Origin: Bacillota bacterium
GTDB lineage: Bacteria; Bacillota; Clostridia; Christensenellales; Aristaeellaceae
Assembly: GCA_023392515.1 (NCBI GenBank)
Contig: JAEVYX010000128.1
Coordinates: 1 to 22,050 of the forward strand
Length of the DNA stretch: 22,050 bases
Direction of reading: 5' to 3'
This document shows, piece by piece, positions 1 to 6,409 of the stretch. The translations under genes and the position numbers were made by a program. The first letter of the stretch is position 1. Every line of letters begins with the position of its first letter. The notes below the pieces were generated by a model. It searched no databases and was not told the origin of the DNA. It saw only the letters and a list, made by a program, of their open reading frames with translations.

Positions 1-75
1 CATCCATTCGTGCTGCTGGGCGTCAAGCAGGTACTTTTTTTCATACCGCCTAAAAACATCCTGGCCGGCGGCCAT
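1..75 (-). CDS. VTC-domain protein, N-terminal fragment (cut by window edge)
   Basis: The first 25 codons of a minus-strand gene are visible; the rest lies beyond the left edge. The reading begins MAAGQDVFRRYEKKYLLDAQ. The FRRYEKKYLL segment is the hallmark opening of VTC-domain proteins, in which basic residues of a tunnel bind triphosphate or polyphosphate. Bacterial members are usually annotated as polyphosphate polymerase domain-containing proteins and often sit beside a CotH-type or DUF4956 gene, which cannot be checked here. The start is chosen for the purine-rich GGGGGAA a few bases upstream, and because the family motif begins within ten residues of it. Function is inferred from this short stretch only. 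Confidence 0.72.
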   Translation of the reverse strand, partial: MAAGQDVFRRYEKKYLLDAQQHEWM

Positions 76-119
76 CCGTATTCCCCCGTTTCCTTGCGTT
101 GCTCTTCCATGAATCTTAC

Positions 120-148
120 ATAATGTGCAAAACTGGAGCCTCTTTGAA
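120..148 (-). promoter_or_regulatory. possible SigA-type promoter for the VTC-domain gene
   Basis: Read on the minus strand, TTCAAA and CATTAT are separated by 17 bases, about 45 bases upstream of the start codon. Both boxes match the consensus at only four of six positions, so this is a weak candidate. No better pair was seen between 76 and 223. Confidence 0.28.
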
Positions 149-223
149 AAGAACGATTCAGACGATATTCAAAATGCCTTTCATCCAAATAAAGTTAAAA
201 GTATTGTTCGGTGGGACGCTAAC

Positions 224-628
224 CTACTGAGCTTTCTTTCCGCAGCGTGAACAGTAATTATCCTCACGATTTAGCGCGAGGCCGCATTCGGTACAATATT
301 TGCCGTCATGCGCGCCGGATGCGGGGGAGTTATCCCGTACCCAACCTTCGGCGGGGTCGCCTTCCTCCTTTTGGTCCACAATGTCATACACAGAAAACCG
401 TTCTTTTCCCGTGGCGTTTTTAAAATGATAGATTGCATTTGCAATGCCGACCCCGATAAAGAGCAAGCCAAAGAGCGGAAAGAGTGAAATTCCGGGGAAG
501 CCCATTTCTTCGGCGCCGTTTGTGATGGATGCAGCACCGGCCATCCAGAAGATTCCAAACACAATGGCGACCAGACTTCCAATAAACCCCATTCCGGAAG
601 GACCTCTCCCGGGTTTGATGCTCTTCAT
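224..628 (-). CDS. small membrane protein with C-terminal zinc ribbon
   Basis: This 134-residue protein has a short basic, Gly-rich N-terminus, then two hydrophobic segments (about residues 13-33 and 47-65) separated by a short loop. A soluble, partly acidic linker follows, and it ends in a CxxC-(11)-CxxC zinc ribbon (YCTEC and YCSRC) in the last 25 residues. The start is set at the ATG preceded by AAGGAGG with six-base spacing; a longer reading from 670 would begin inside the promoter and has no ribosome binding site. Zinc-ribbon-tailed two-helix proteins are common in Bacillota and mostly uncharacterised. It is a single-gene unit, tail to head with the VTC-domain gene. The function is unknown; the zinc-binding assignment is inferred from cysteine spacing. 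Confidence 0.82.
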   Translation of the reverse strand: MKSIKPGRGPSGMGFIGSLVAIVFGIFWMAGAASITNGAEEMGFPGISLFPLFGLLFIGVGIANAIYHFKNATGKERFSVYDIVDQKEEGDPAEGWVRDNSPASGAHDGKYCTECGLALNREDNYCSRCGKKAQ

Positions 629-657
629 GGGAATGCCTCCTTGCACAGCATACGTAC

Positions 658-686
658 AGTATAAAGGCATGCTAGAAAAATGGCAA
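658..686 (-). promoter_or_regulatory. SigA-type promoter for the zinc-ribbon membrane protein
   Basis: On the minus strand TTGCCA is followed after exactly 17 bases by TATACT. Both boxes match the consensus at five of six positions. The predicted start point lies roughly 22 bases upstream of the ATG at 628, leaving room for the AAGGAGG ribosome binding site. Confidence 0.75.
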
Positions 687-779
687 TGTTGTCCTGCAAA
701 ATTGTCCGGTTCAGCGTTTCAAAACATCAACTGTATGATGTATAGCAAGAAGGGAATGATACCAGCAGAGGTGGTTGCG

Positions 780-1064
780 ATGAAAGATTGGCCGGAAGGA
801 ATTCAGGAAAAAATCAGCCAGTGGATCGAAGCCACCGAGAGGCTGCGCCTGGCAGATTACATCCGCTATATGGATGATAAGAAGCGCATGCTGTGGAATC
901 ACTTTATCGGTGGACTGGCCCGGGGGCTGGGCATGGCGGTGGGATTCACCATTCTGGGTGCAATCGTGGTGTTGATCCTGCAGGATCTGGCCACCAGAAA
1001 CCTTCCTGTCATTGGGGATTTTCTGGCGCAGATCGTATCCTTGGTGCAAAAGAACCTGGAGTAG
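780..1064 (+). CDS. DUF5665 family small membrane protein
   Basis: The 94-residue product has a soluble amphipathic N-terminal half with an RLADYIRYMDD segment. A motif-rich membrane segment follows (FIGGLARGLGMAVGFTILGA, about residues 47-66), and a short tail contains NLPVIGDFLA. The LARGLGMAVGFT and NLPVIGDF blocks are characteristic of the DUF5665 family, for which no function is established. The start at 780 is chosen because AGAGGTGG lies five bases upstream. The frame is open much further upstream, but that part overlaps the divergent gene in antisense and has no ribosome binding site. It is immediately upstream of the lspA promoter. Confidence 0.82.
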   Translation: MKDWPEGIQEKISQWIEATERLRLADYIRYMDDKKRMLWNHFIGGLARGLGMAVGFTILGAIVVLILQDLATRNLPVIGDFLAQIVSLVQKNLE

Positions 1065-1093
1065 ATGACAGGGCAGCAGACCCATGCTATAAT
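1065..1093 (+). promoter_or_regulatory. SigA-type promoter for lspA
   Basis: ATGACA and a perfect TATAAT are separated by 17 bases, and TGC directly precedes the -10 box (extended -10). The -35 box abuts the stop codon of the DUF5665 gene. The expected start point, near 1100, supports translation from the ATG at 1120 and leaves a leader of about 20 bases. Confidence 0.85.
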
Positions 1094-1119
1094 GATTAAA
1101 ATGAAAGCGGGTGCAAGCC

Positions 1120-1593
1120 ATGGCCTTTTTACTACCTCTTTTTATCTTTCTGCTGGATAGGCTGGCAAAGGCTTTGGCAGTGAAAAACCTGGCGGGAATC
1201 CATGGGGGCGTCCCCCTTATACCGGGAGTAATTCGGCTATTGTACGCTGAAAACACCGGAATGGCCTTTGGACTTCTATCGGGACAGCGCTGGCTGTTGG
1301 TTTTGTTTACGCTGATTGCGGCCGTGGCGGCTTTCTTTGCATTAAAGCCTTACCGTCTGGGCCATTGGGCTAAGGCATCCCTTCTGACGATAGCTGGTGG
1401 GATGGCCGGAAATCTGGTGGATCGGGCACTTCAGGGCTATGTGGTGGATATGTTTGATTTTACTTTCGTCCGGTTTGCGGTTTTCAATGTGGCGGATATA
1501 GCCATTACGCTGGGAGCGGTTTTTTTGTGTATCAGCCTCTTGTTTCGCCCGAAGGACTGGGAGAAGAAGGAGGAGGGAAAAGCAACTGCATGA
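1120..1593 (+). CDS. lspA: lipoprotein signal peptidase (signal peptidase II)
   Basis: LspA is the aspartic membrane protease that cuts the signal peptide from diacylated prolipoproteins on the outer face of the cytoplasmic membrane. The 157-residue product has four hydrophobic segments and the family's conserved blocks: DRLAK near residue 13, ENTGMAFGL (44-52), GGMAGNLVDR (93-102) followed by YVVDMFDF, and FNVADIAI (122-129). The catalytic aspartates are expected at D110 and D126. The ATG at 1120 is preferred because GGTG lies six bases upstream and the promoter ends close by; a GTG at 1111 is the alternative. The gene ends in an ATGA overlap with the rluD-type gene, implying coupled translation. 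Confidence 0.95.
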   Translation: MAFLLPLFIFLLDRLAKALAVKNLAGIHGGVPLIPGVIRLLYAENTGMAFGLLSGQRWLLVLFTLIAAVAAFFALKPYRLGHWAKASLLTIAGGMAGNLVDRALQGYVVDMFDFTFVRFAVFNVADIAITLGAVFLCISLLFRPKDWEKKEEGKATA

Positions 1594-2495
1594 CAGAACA
1601 AAAGATCGTCTGCGTAAGCAGCGGCCGGGATCGGCTGGATGTTCTGCTTTGCGCGGCGGGAGAAGTAACCAGATCCCGTGTGGAAAAGCTGATTCGGGAA
1701 GGGCGAGCTACGGTGGATGGCCGGGTGGAAAGCAAACCGGGCATGAAGCCGCGGGAAGGAGCGGAGCTGTGCCTCTTTTTGCCTGAAGTGATGGAAGCCC
1801 AGGCGCAAGCCCAGGATATTCCCTTGCAGATATTATATGAAGATGATCATTTGGCTGTAGTGATCAAACCGCATGGCATGGTGGTTCATCCCGCTGCCGG
1901 CAACGAGGATGGCACCTTGGTAAACGCGCTTCTCTTCCATCTGAGCAGCTTGTCAGGAATTGGGGGAGTGGCCCGGCCGGGAATTGTTCATCGCCTGGAT
2001 AAGGATACATCCGGACTTTTGTTGGTGGCAAAAAACGATGAAGCCCATGTGGCCTTGAGCCGGCAGTTGGCTAACAGGGAAATGGAAAAGCATTACTTTA
2101 CGGTGGTGGAAGGGACCATGAAGGAACCGCGTGGTGTGGTGGAGGCTCCCATTGCCCGCAGCAAAACCGACCGCAAGCGCATGGCGGTAGATTCTGAGGG
2201 GAGACCGGCGATTACCGAGTGGCGGGTGGTGGAGGAGCTGCGGGACGCGACGCTGTTGGATGTACATCTCATCACTGGTCGTACGCATCAAATACGGGTT
2301 CATATGGCTTCCATTCATCACCCTGTGGCGGGAGATCCCATTTATGGGTGGAAAAAAGGCGCTTCTGTTCCGCGGCTTATGCTTCACGCATATACGTTGA
2401 GCTTTACACATCCCATAACCGGTGCGAGGATGCAGTTTCAGGCACCGCTGCCTGCGGAGTTTGCCAAGGCCATAGAAAAACTGAAAAAAGCATAG
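1590..2495 (+). CDS. rluD: RluA/RluD family 23S rRNA pseudouridine synthase
   Basis: The protein converts uridine to pseudouridine in structured RNA; RluD-type enzymes act on the helix 69 region of 23S rRNA. The 301 residues contain an N-terminal S4 RNA-binding domain (about 14-65, with SRVEKLIREGRATVDG) followed by the catalytic domain. The active-site motif is HRLDKDTSG with catalytic D137. Other conserved blocks are VIKPHGMVVHP (91-101) and GRTHQIRVH. The start overlaps the lspA stop (ATGA), with AGGAGGAGGG about 12 bases upstream. In Bacillus the equivalent lspA-adjacent gene is ylyB. Exact target positions cannot be told from sequence; other RluA-family paralogues look similar. Confidence 0.93.
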   Translation: MTEQKIVCVSSGRDRLDVLLCAAGEVTRSRVEKLIREGRATVDGRVESKPGMKPREGAELCLFLPEVMEAQAQAQDIPLQILYEDDHLAVVIKPHGMVVHPAAGNEDGTLVNALLFHLSSLSGIGGVARPGIVHRLDKDTSGLLLVAKNDEAHVALSRQLANREMEKHYFTVVEGTMKEPRGVVEAPIARSKTDRKRMAVDSEGRPAITEWRVVEELRDATLLDVHLITGRTHQIRVHMASIHHPVAGDPIYGWKKGASVPRLMLHAYTLSFTHPITGARMQFQAPLPAEFAKAIEKLKKA

Positions 2496-2506
2496 CCAGC
2501 ACGTTC

Positions 2507-2547
2507 GAAAAGGCTTCCTTTCCCTTTGCGGGATTGGAAGCCTTTTC
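2507..2547 (+). terminator. hairpin terminator after the lspA-rluD operon
   Basis: A perfect 12-base-pair inverted repeat, GAAAAGGCTTCC and GGAAGCCTTTTC, begins 12 bases after the rluD-type stop codon. The 17-base loop can form a small inner stem. The T-run lies inside the 3' arm (CCTTTTC) rather than after it. Confidence 0.72.
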
Positions 2548-2586
2548 TGTGGTTCCCAATGGTATGTTTTCCCTGATTCCGGAAAA

Positions 2587-2615
2587 TTGGCAGAAAAATC
2601 GTTTGCTTTCATATT
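2587..2615 (+). promoter_or_regulatory. possible promoter for the PRC-barrel gene
   Basis: TTGGCA and CATATT are spaced by 17 bases. Against it, a terminator-like hairpin begins about ten bases after the -10 box, so a transcript starting here would have to pass an attenuator before the gene. Confidence 0.35.
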
Positions 2616-2625
2616 AAAGGGTCGG

Positions 2626-2661
2626 AATGCTTGCTTTGATAGTTCGATGCAGGCATTTTTT
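2626..2661 (+). terminator. second terminator or attenuator
   Basis: AATGCTTGC pairs with GCAGGCATT across a 14-base loop (nine pairs, one G-U), directly followed by a six-T run. It is either a back-up terminator for the rluD operon or an attenuator in the leader of the PRC-barrel gene. Confidence 0.65.
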
Positions 2662-2666
2662 GTAGA

Positions 2667-2696
2667 TTTGACCATGTGCATGCGAAACATGTCAAA
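2667..2696 (+). repeat. inverted repeat upstream of PRC-barrel gene (possible operator or hairpin)
   Basis: TTTGACCATGT and ACATGTCAAA form ten pairs with one bulged C, around a nine-base centre that contains GCATGC. There is no T-run, so a protein-binding site or 5' leader hairpin is more likely than a terminator. It lies 60 bases upstream of the PRC-barrel start. Confidence 0.5.
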
Positions 2697-2756
2697 GGGA
2701 AAAATAAGCGGGGAGCATCCGCCATGCGATAAAAAAACAGGTGGAAAGGGGAAAAA

Positions 2757-3278
2757 ATGGTGACCGGCATCCAGGGTTTGATTGGCCTGCCGGTGATCCG
2801 CGGCGGAAAAACCGTGGGGCTGTTGGAACAGGCGGTGTTAGATGAAAGTGGGAAAAAGCTGCGCGGAATTGTCGTACGAGATGGCATTGGTGGAGCTAAG
2901 TGGATAAACGGAGCGGATATTAAAACCATTGGTGGAGTTTCTGTTCTGGTTTCGGGGGAATTGCACAAGCTGCCCAAGGAGGCGGGCTTCCGCTTGGGGC
3001 AAGTGCAGGACACCACCGGACTGCGGCTGGGCACGGTGACCGACGTACTGTTCAATCCCGACACCCTGGATGTGGAAGCATTGGAGATTTCCAACGGTCC
3101 CCTTGACGATCTTCTCCATGGCCGGTGGCTGGCCAGTGATTTTGTACTGCGAACGCCACCGGAAAAAGAGGGCCGGCTCAGGCAAAAAGCAAAAGTCATG
3201 CCATGGGTTCTGGTACCCTGCATGGAGGGACAAGGCGGAAAAATGGGCAAGAAGAAGGGAGATGAAGCAGCAAAATGA
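2757..3278 (+). CDS. tandem PRC-barrel domain protein
   Basis: The 173-residue protein contains two PRC-barrel-like units, a small beta-barrel fold found in photosystem H subunits and the RimM ribosome maturation factor. The first spans about residues 6-75 (IGLPVIRGGKTVGLLEQAVLD). The second spans about 79-150 (FRLGQVQDTTGLRLGTVTDVLFNP). The C-terminus is Lys-rich and there is no signal peptide. AAAGGGG stands five bases before the ATG. The stop overlaps the ATG of the next small gene (ATGA). Such proteins in Bacillota are probably binding or scaffold proteins; I see nothing that fixes the ligand. Confidence 0.85.
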   Translation: MVTGIQGLIGLPVIRGGKTVGLLEQAVLDESGKKLRGIVVRDGIGGAKWINGADIKTIGGVSVLVSGELHKLPKEAGFRLGQVQDTTGLRLGTVTDVLFNPDTLDVEALEISNGPLDDLLHGRWLASDFVLRTPPEKEGRLRQKAKVMPWVLVPCMEGQGGKMGKKKGDEAAK

Positions 3279-3418
3279 GCATGGGAAGAGTTGCATTCAG
3301 CGGCGCCTTGGGCTTTGCCATCGGTGCTGGCATTATGATGATGCCGGCTAGCAGCAAATGGCGTAAGACGGTGCTACGGGAGGCGGAAAACCTACGCAGG
3401 AAGGCCAAAAACTGGTAA
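3275..3418 (+). CDS. YtxH-like 47-residue membrane protein
   Basis: This short frame starts within the stop codon of the PRC-barrel gene (ATGA overlap). It encodes one Gly-rich hydrophobic segment (about residues 8-24, ending GIMMMPAS) followed by a basic helix (KWRKTVLREAENLRRKAKNW). That layout, with an MMMP turn after the membrane segment and a charged amphipathic tail, resembles short YtxH-domain proteins. An ATG two codons later is an alternative start. Coupling with the PRC-barrel gene suggests related functions, possibly at the membrane. Function unknown. Confidence 0.7.
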   Translation: MSMGRVAFSGALGFAIGAGIMMMPASSKWRKTVLREAENLRRKAKNW

Positions 3419-3445
3419 AAGCGGTAAAGAACGCTAAACATCCGC

Positions 3446-3510
3446 GCCTAAGGGACTCATCCCTTAGGCAGCCCTTTTGCCTGTGGCAGGTTTGCCACAG
3501 GCGGAAGGGC
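3446..3510 (+). repeat. twin-hairpin intergenic element A
   Basis: Two adjacent near-perfect hairpins. The first has ten pairs (3446-3455 with 3460-3469) and a CTCA tetraloop. The second has 18 pairs, two of them G-U (3471-3488 with 3493-3510), and a GGTT tetraloop. Neither is followed by a T-run. It lies between the YtxH-like gene and the AI-2E permease, and a related layout recurs at 16471-16525. Confidence 0.75.
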
Positions 3511-3547
3511 CGGAGTTGCTTTTGAAAGCCGGACGGGAGGATACGAG

Positions 3548-4603
3548 ATGACGGCATACGGAATGGACAAGGGAAAACCGGGCGGCATGGACCGGAGGCT
3601 TTTAAAAGGGCTTGGAATCGTATCCCTGCTTTGCGCGCTTATCGCCTGGCAATTGTTATCTCAGCTATTTTGGCAGGCTGCATTGGGCTTTATGGTGATG
3701 GCCGTAGCACTGCCGATTTGCCGGCTCTTGGAAAAAAAGATACCGAGGTCATGGGCTGCGACCCTCTCTATGCTGGCCTTGAGCGGCATTATGGCGGCTT
3801 TGTTTCTCTTGTTGATGCCATTGATATGGCGCCAGGGGAGACAACTGGCTCAGATGGCGCCCAGTATCCTGCAAGGGATAAGAGACTGGCTTACCAGATT
3901 GCAAACCTGGATGCAGAACCAGGGCATTCCCCTGAATGCGGATGCCCAGGAAATGGTGTTTGATAATGCCCAAAGCATGGTGGGCTCAGCGCTTGCAAAG
4001 CTGGTGGCATTGGCCGGAGGATGGGCTCAGGGGCTGTCCAAAGTATTCCTTGCGCCGGTATTTGCCTTTTACTTTTTGCGTGACAGGGAGGAACTGGCGC
4101 AAAGAGCTTCTCTGTGGGTTCCGCTGAAATACCGGCGAAAGGCGGTTGCGGTGGCCAGGGAAATGCGCAGGGAAGTAAGCGGTTTTTGGCGGGGACAGTT
4201 GCTTATATCCGGCTATACCGGTGCCTTAACTGCATTGGGACTTCTTATTGTAGGAGTTCCGGCTTGGCTTCTGCTGGGGCTATTGATGGGCATTCTGGAA
4301 CTGGTTCCCTATATCGGCCCCTTTTTAGGAGCGATTCCTGTACTGCTCTTTTCATTGCCCATGGGCCTTGGCAGAGCGGCTTGGGCAATGGGGGTGGTTC
4401 TTGTGGTACAGCAATTGGAAGGAAGCATGTTTTCTCCCCACCTTATGTCGGGTGCTACCCGCCTGCATCCTATTGCCGTGCTCATGGCCATATCTGCCGG
4501 GGGATTGGTGGGCGGCGTCGCGGGGATGCTTCTGGCCGTTCCGATTGTAGTAAGTGTCCGGGGTGCGCTTCGAACCATCAGAAAGGGCGGGGTTGGAGCT
4601 TAA
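3548..4603 (+). CDS. AI-2E family transporter (permease)
   Basis: The 351-residue integral membrane protein has the layout of the AI-2E/PerM/YdiK/YtvI family: N-terminal helices, a soluble region at about 90-150, and a conserved C-terminal helix bundle. Family blocks include FAFYFLRDRE, FWRGQLL, the ELVPYIGPFLGAIP loop, and QQLEGSMFSPHLMSGATRLHP. Members are proposed exporters, some of them cation/proton antiporters; the founding autoinducer-2 role applies to few. GGGAGG is seven bases before the ATG. There is no dedicated promoter that I can see; the twin hairpin occupies its leader. The substrate is unknown. Confidence 0.9.
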   Translation: MTAYGMDKGKPGGMDRRLLKGLGIVSLLCALIAWQLLSQLFWQAALGFMVMAVALPICRLLEKKIPRSWAATLSMLALSGIMAALFLLLMPLIWRQGRQLAQMAPSILQGIRDWLTRLQTWMQNQGIPLNADAQEMVFDNAQSMVGSALAKLVALAGGWAQGLSKVFLAPVFAFYFLRDREELAQRASLWVPLKYRRKAVAVAREMRREVSGFWRGQLLISGYTGALTALGLLIVGVPAWLLLGLLMGILELVPYIGPFLGAIPVLLFSLPMGLGRAAWAMGVVLVVQQLEGSMFSPHLMSGATRLHPIAVLMAISAGGLVGGVAGMLLAVPIVVSVRGALRTIRKGGVGA

Positions 4604-4649
4604 ATGTGTGGTTTTTAGACGAATGAATGAAGAAAATGGCAAGCCATCG

Positions 4650-4678
4650 TTGAAAATACGTCTGGACTGGTGTATAAT
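4650..4678 (+). promoter_or_regulatory. SigA-type promoter for ireB
   Basis: TTGAAA and a perfect TATAAT are separated by exactly 17 bases. The predicted start near 4685 leaves a leader of about 25 bases with a GGGAGG ribosome binding site. Confidence 0.88.
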
Positions 4679-4709
4679 ACATCCATATTCCTGGAAGGGA
4701 GGAAATCCG

Positions 4710-4979
4710 ATGCCCGATGCATTTGAAACCGCGAAACTGACCCCATTGACGGAAAGCGGAAATCAGGCCAGCGAGATTTTGATGTATGTGTACCAGGCAC
4801 TCCAGGCAAAGGGTTATGATCCCATCACCCAGATTGTAGGGTACTTGATTTCCGGTGACCCAACCTACATCACCAGCTATAATCAGGCGCGGAGCATGAT
4901 CTGCCGGGTGGAACGGGATGAGCTGCTGGAGGAAGTGGTGCGCCACTATCTGTCCGGGAATTCCCGGGTGGTCAATTAG
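4710..4979 (+). CDS. ireB: IreB family regulatory phosphoprotein (DUF965/UPF0297)
   Basis: The 89-residue product matches the IreB family over its whole length, including YQALQAKGYDPITQIVGYLI, a SGDPTYITSYNQAR segment and DELLEEVVRHYL. In Enterococcus faecalis IreB is phosphorylated on N-terminal threonines by the PASTA kinase IreK and contributes to cephalosporin resistance control. Here threonines sit at residues 7, 11 and 14. GGGAGG is seven to eight bases before the ATG. In Bacillus and relatives the gene order is alaS-ireB-ruvX-DUF1292; alaS is absent here but the remaining order is kept. Confidence 0.95.
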   Translation: MPDAFETAKLTPLTESGNQASEILMYVYQALQAKGYDPITQIVGYLISGDPTYITSYNQARSMICRVERDELLEEVVRHYLSGNSRVVN

Positions 4980-5168
4980 CTGCACTGGATGCGGACCCAC
5001 CCAGCATGAAGACGTTGATGGCGCAGGCATGCCCGGCCGACAAAGATTCTGATCGACAGCATGCGTGACAAACGTGATAGTTAAGATCGGCCATCTAGGT
5101 CTTCGTTTTCTTTTGCCCTTCCGGTGGGGACAAGAGAAGAGCTGCCGTTAGCGAGGGGGAAGATGCCC

Positions 5169-5930
5169 ATGGATGAGCGGATCGTTGCATTGGATGTGGG
5201 GGACGTTCGCATAGGCGTTGCGGTGAGCGATGAAAGAAGAATTATCGCCCAGCCGGTTACCGTGTATCGCCGGGTAGGATATGGGCCGGATGTGCGGTAT
5301 GTGTCGCAGCTTTGCCAGCAATACGATACCCGGATGGTGCTTTGCGGGCTGCCAAGAAATATGGACGGCAGTGAGGGAGGTCAAGCCCAGAAGGTTCGTG
5401 CCTTTGGTGAGGAACTGGGGAAAGCGGGCTTGACAGTTTTTTATCAGGATGAGCGGATGACCACGGTTACGGCAGAACGGGCTTTGGTTAGCGGGGGTAT
5501 GCGCCGTGAAGACCGCAGGCAGACAGTGGACAAGGTAGCAGCGGTGGTCATCCTTCAACAATGGCTCGACATCGGCGGACAGCCGGTCGATCAAAATCAC
5601 AGAAACGAGGAAACAGCCATGGACGAGCGCAATAATATCATTGAACTGGTGGACGAACAGGGCGAGGCCGTAGAATTTGAGCACTTGATGACTGTGGAGC
5701 ATGAGGGCGGCTATTACATCGTGCTGATGGCAGTTCAGGATGATAATGAGAGCGAAGAGGGCGAAGTAGTCATCCTAAAGATGGAAAAGGACGACAAGGG
5801 CGAAGATTGTTATGTAACCATCGAAGACGACAGCGTGCTGCAAGCAGTGTTCGACAAGTTTGTAGCTGCTATTGAAGAAGACGACGACGAAATCCCCGAA
5901 GATGATACGGAAGACGAAGAGGAAGAGTAA
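5169..5930 (+). CDS. ruvX: RuvX (YqgF) nuclease fused in frame to a DUF1292 domain
   Basis: This 253-residue frame joins two proteins that are normally separate. Residues 1-134 are a complete RuvX/YqgF RNase H-fold domain, a putative Holliday-junction resolvase or 16S rRNA 5'-end processing nuclease. It has D9 (ALDVGDVRIGVAVSD), CGLPRNMDGS, the DER motif at 94-96 and D121 in VDKVAAVVILQ. After a linker of about 16 residues comes DUF1292 (about 151-253), ending in a long acidic tail. There is no stop between them. The ATG at 5619, with GAGG eight bases upstream, may still start a separate DUF1292 protein. The start at 5169 is preferred (GAGGGGGA nine bases upstream); ATG 5163 is too close to it. 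Confidence 0.87.
   Translation: MDERIVALDVGDVRIGVAVSDERRIIAQPVTVYRRVGYGPDVRYVSQLCQQYDTRMVLCGLPRNMDGSEGGQAQKVRAFGEELGKAGLTVFYQDERMTTVTAERALVSGGMRREDRRQTVDKVAAVVILQQWLDIGGQPVDQNHRNEETAMDERNNIIELVDEQGEAVEFEHLMTVEHEGGYYIVLMAVQDDNESEEGEVVILKMEKDDKGEDCYVTIEDDSVLQAVFDKFVAAIEEDDDEIPEDDTEDEEEE
5607..5621 (+). promoter_or_regulatory. internal ribosome binding site and start before the DUF1292 part
   Basis: GAGG stands eight bases ahead of an in-frame ATG whose product begins MDERNNIIEL, the usual opening of free-standing DUF1292 proteins. It suggests that a short DUF1292 protein of 103 residues may be made along with the fusion. Confidence 0.5.
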
Positions 5931-5931
5931 T

Positions 5932-6300
5932 ATGCCGCAAGATGCATCCCATTCCCTTTTAAAGGATGCAGTGGTAGAGTTGACCGCTCCCGACGGGCGT
6001 ACCTTTTGCTTTCGCTTTTGCACCATCATTCCTTATGCAGAACAGGATTATGTGGTGTTGATGGAGACTGAGGAGCAGGAGGACGGCCAGGAGCAAGTGT
6101 TAATCACTCGCCTGCATGAATCCCCTGAAGGGGAGTTGTCCTTTGAGGTCGTGGTGGAAGCGGATATCGTTGATGCGGTATTTGAAAAATATACCCTTCA
6201 AGCTGTAAAGGAAGCACTGGAAGCCTCAGAAAAAACAGATGATTGCAAATGTGGTCATCCTCATGATCATGGGTGCGATTGTGGCTGTCATTCAAAATAA
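5932..6300 (+). CDS. second DUF1292 protein with His/Cys-rich tail
   Basis: The 122-residue protein starts one base after the stop of the upstream fusion. Residues 10-95 follow the DUF1292 pattern (VELTAPDGRTFCFRFCTIIPYAEQDYVVLM, then an EADIVDAVFEKY motif like the DSVLQAVFDKF of its neighbour), so it is a tandem paralogue. The last 17 residues are rich in Cys and His (CKCGHPHDHGCDCGCH), a plausible metal-binding tail. GAGG lies nine bases upstream of the ATG, inside the preceding acidic tail. The family has no established function; the metal-binding role is inferred. Confidence 0.85.
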   Translation: MPQDASHSLLKDAVVELTAPDGRTFCFRFCTIIPYAEQDYVVLMETEEQEDGQEQVLITRLHESPEGELSFEVVVEADIVDAVFEKYTLQAVKEALEASEKTDDCKCGHPHDHGCDCGCHSK

Positions 6301-6309
6301 ACCAAGCAT

Positions 6310-6349
6310 AAAAGCGCCCTGCCGTCTGCTGGCGGTTGGGCGCTTTTTT
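6310..6349 (+). terminator. intrinsic terminator of the ireB-ruvX-DUF1292 operon
   Basis: AAAAGCGCCC and GGGCGCTTTT form ten pairs around an 18-base loop, followed by the rest of a T-run (six T in all). It begins ten bases after the stop codon. Confidence 0.93.
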
Positions 6350-6409
6350 AAACTGAACTGCATTTAATTGGATAGATGTGTATATTGATTACTAAAGGAG
6401 GAGATGGCA

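Noticed and set aside
444..779. N-terminal extension of the DUF5665 protein
   Set aside because: It is antisense to the zinc-ribbon protein gene, has no ribosome binding site, and family similarity begins only after 780.
4980..5168. Possible small gene or RNA between ireB and ruvX
   Set aside because: A short frame (ATG near 5008) lacks a ribosome binding site and similarity. No clear promoter, terminator or conserved RNA structure was seen; the gap is unexplained but not remarkable.
6350..6403. Promoter for the GNAT pair
   Set aside because: TATATT at 6381 has only a poor -35 partner (TGCATT, 16-base spacing). A promoter must exist after the terminator, but I cannot place it with confidence.
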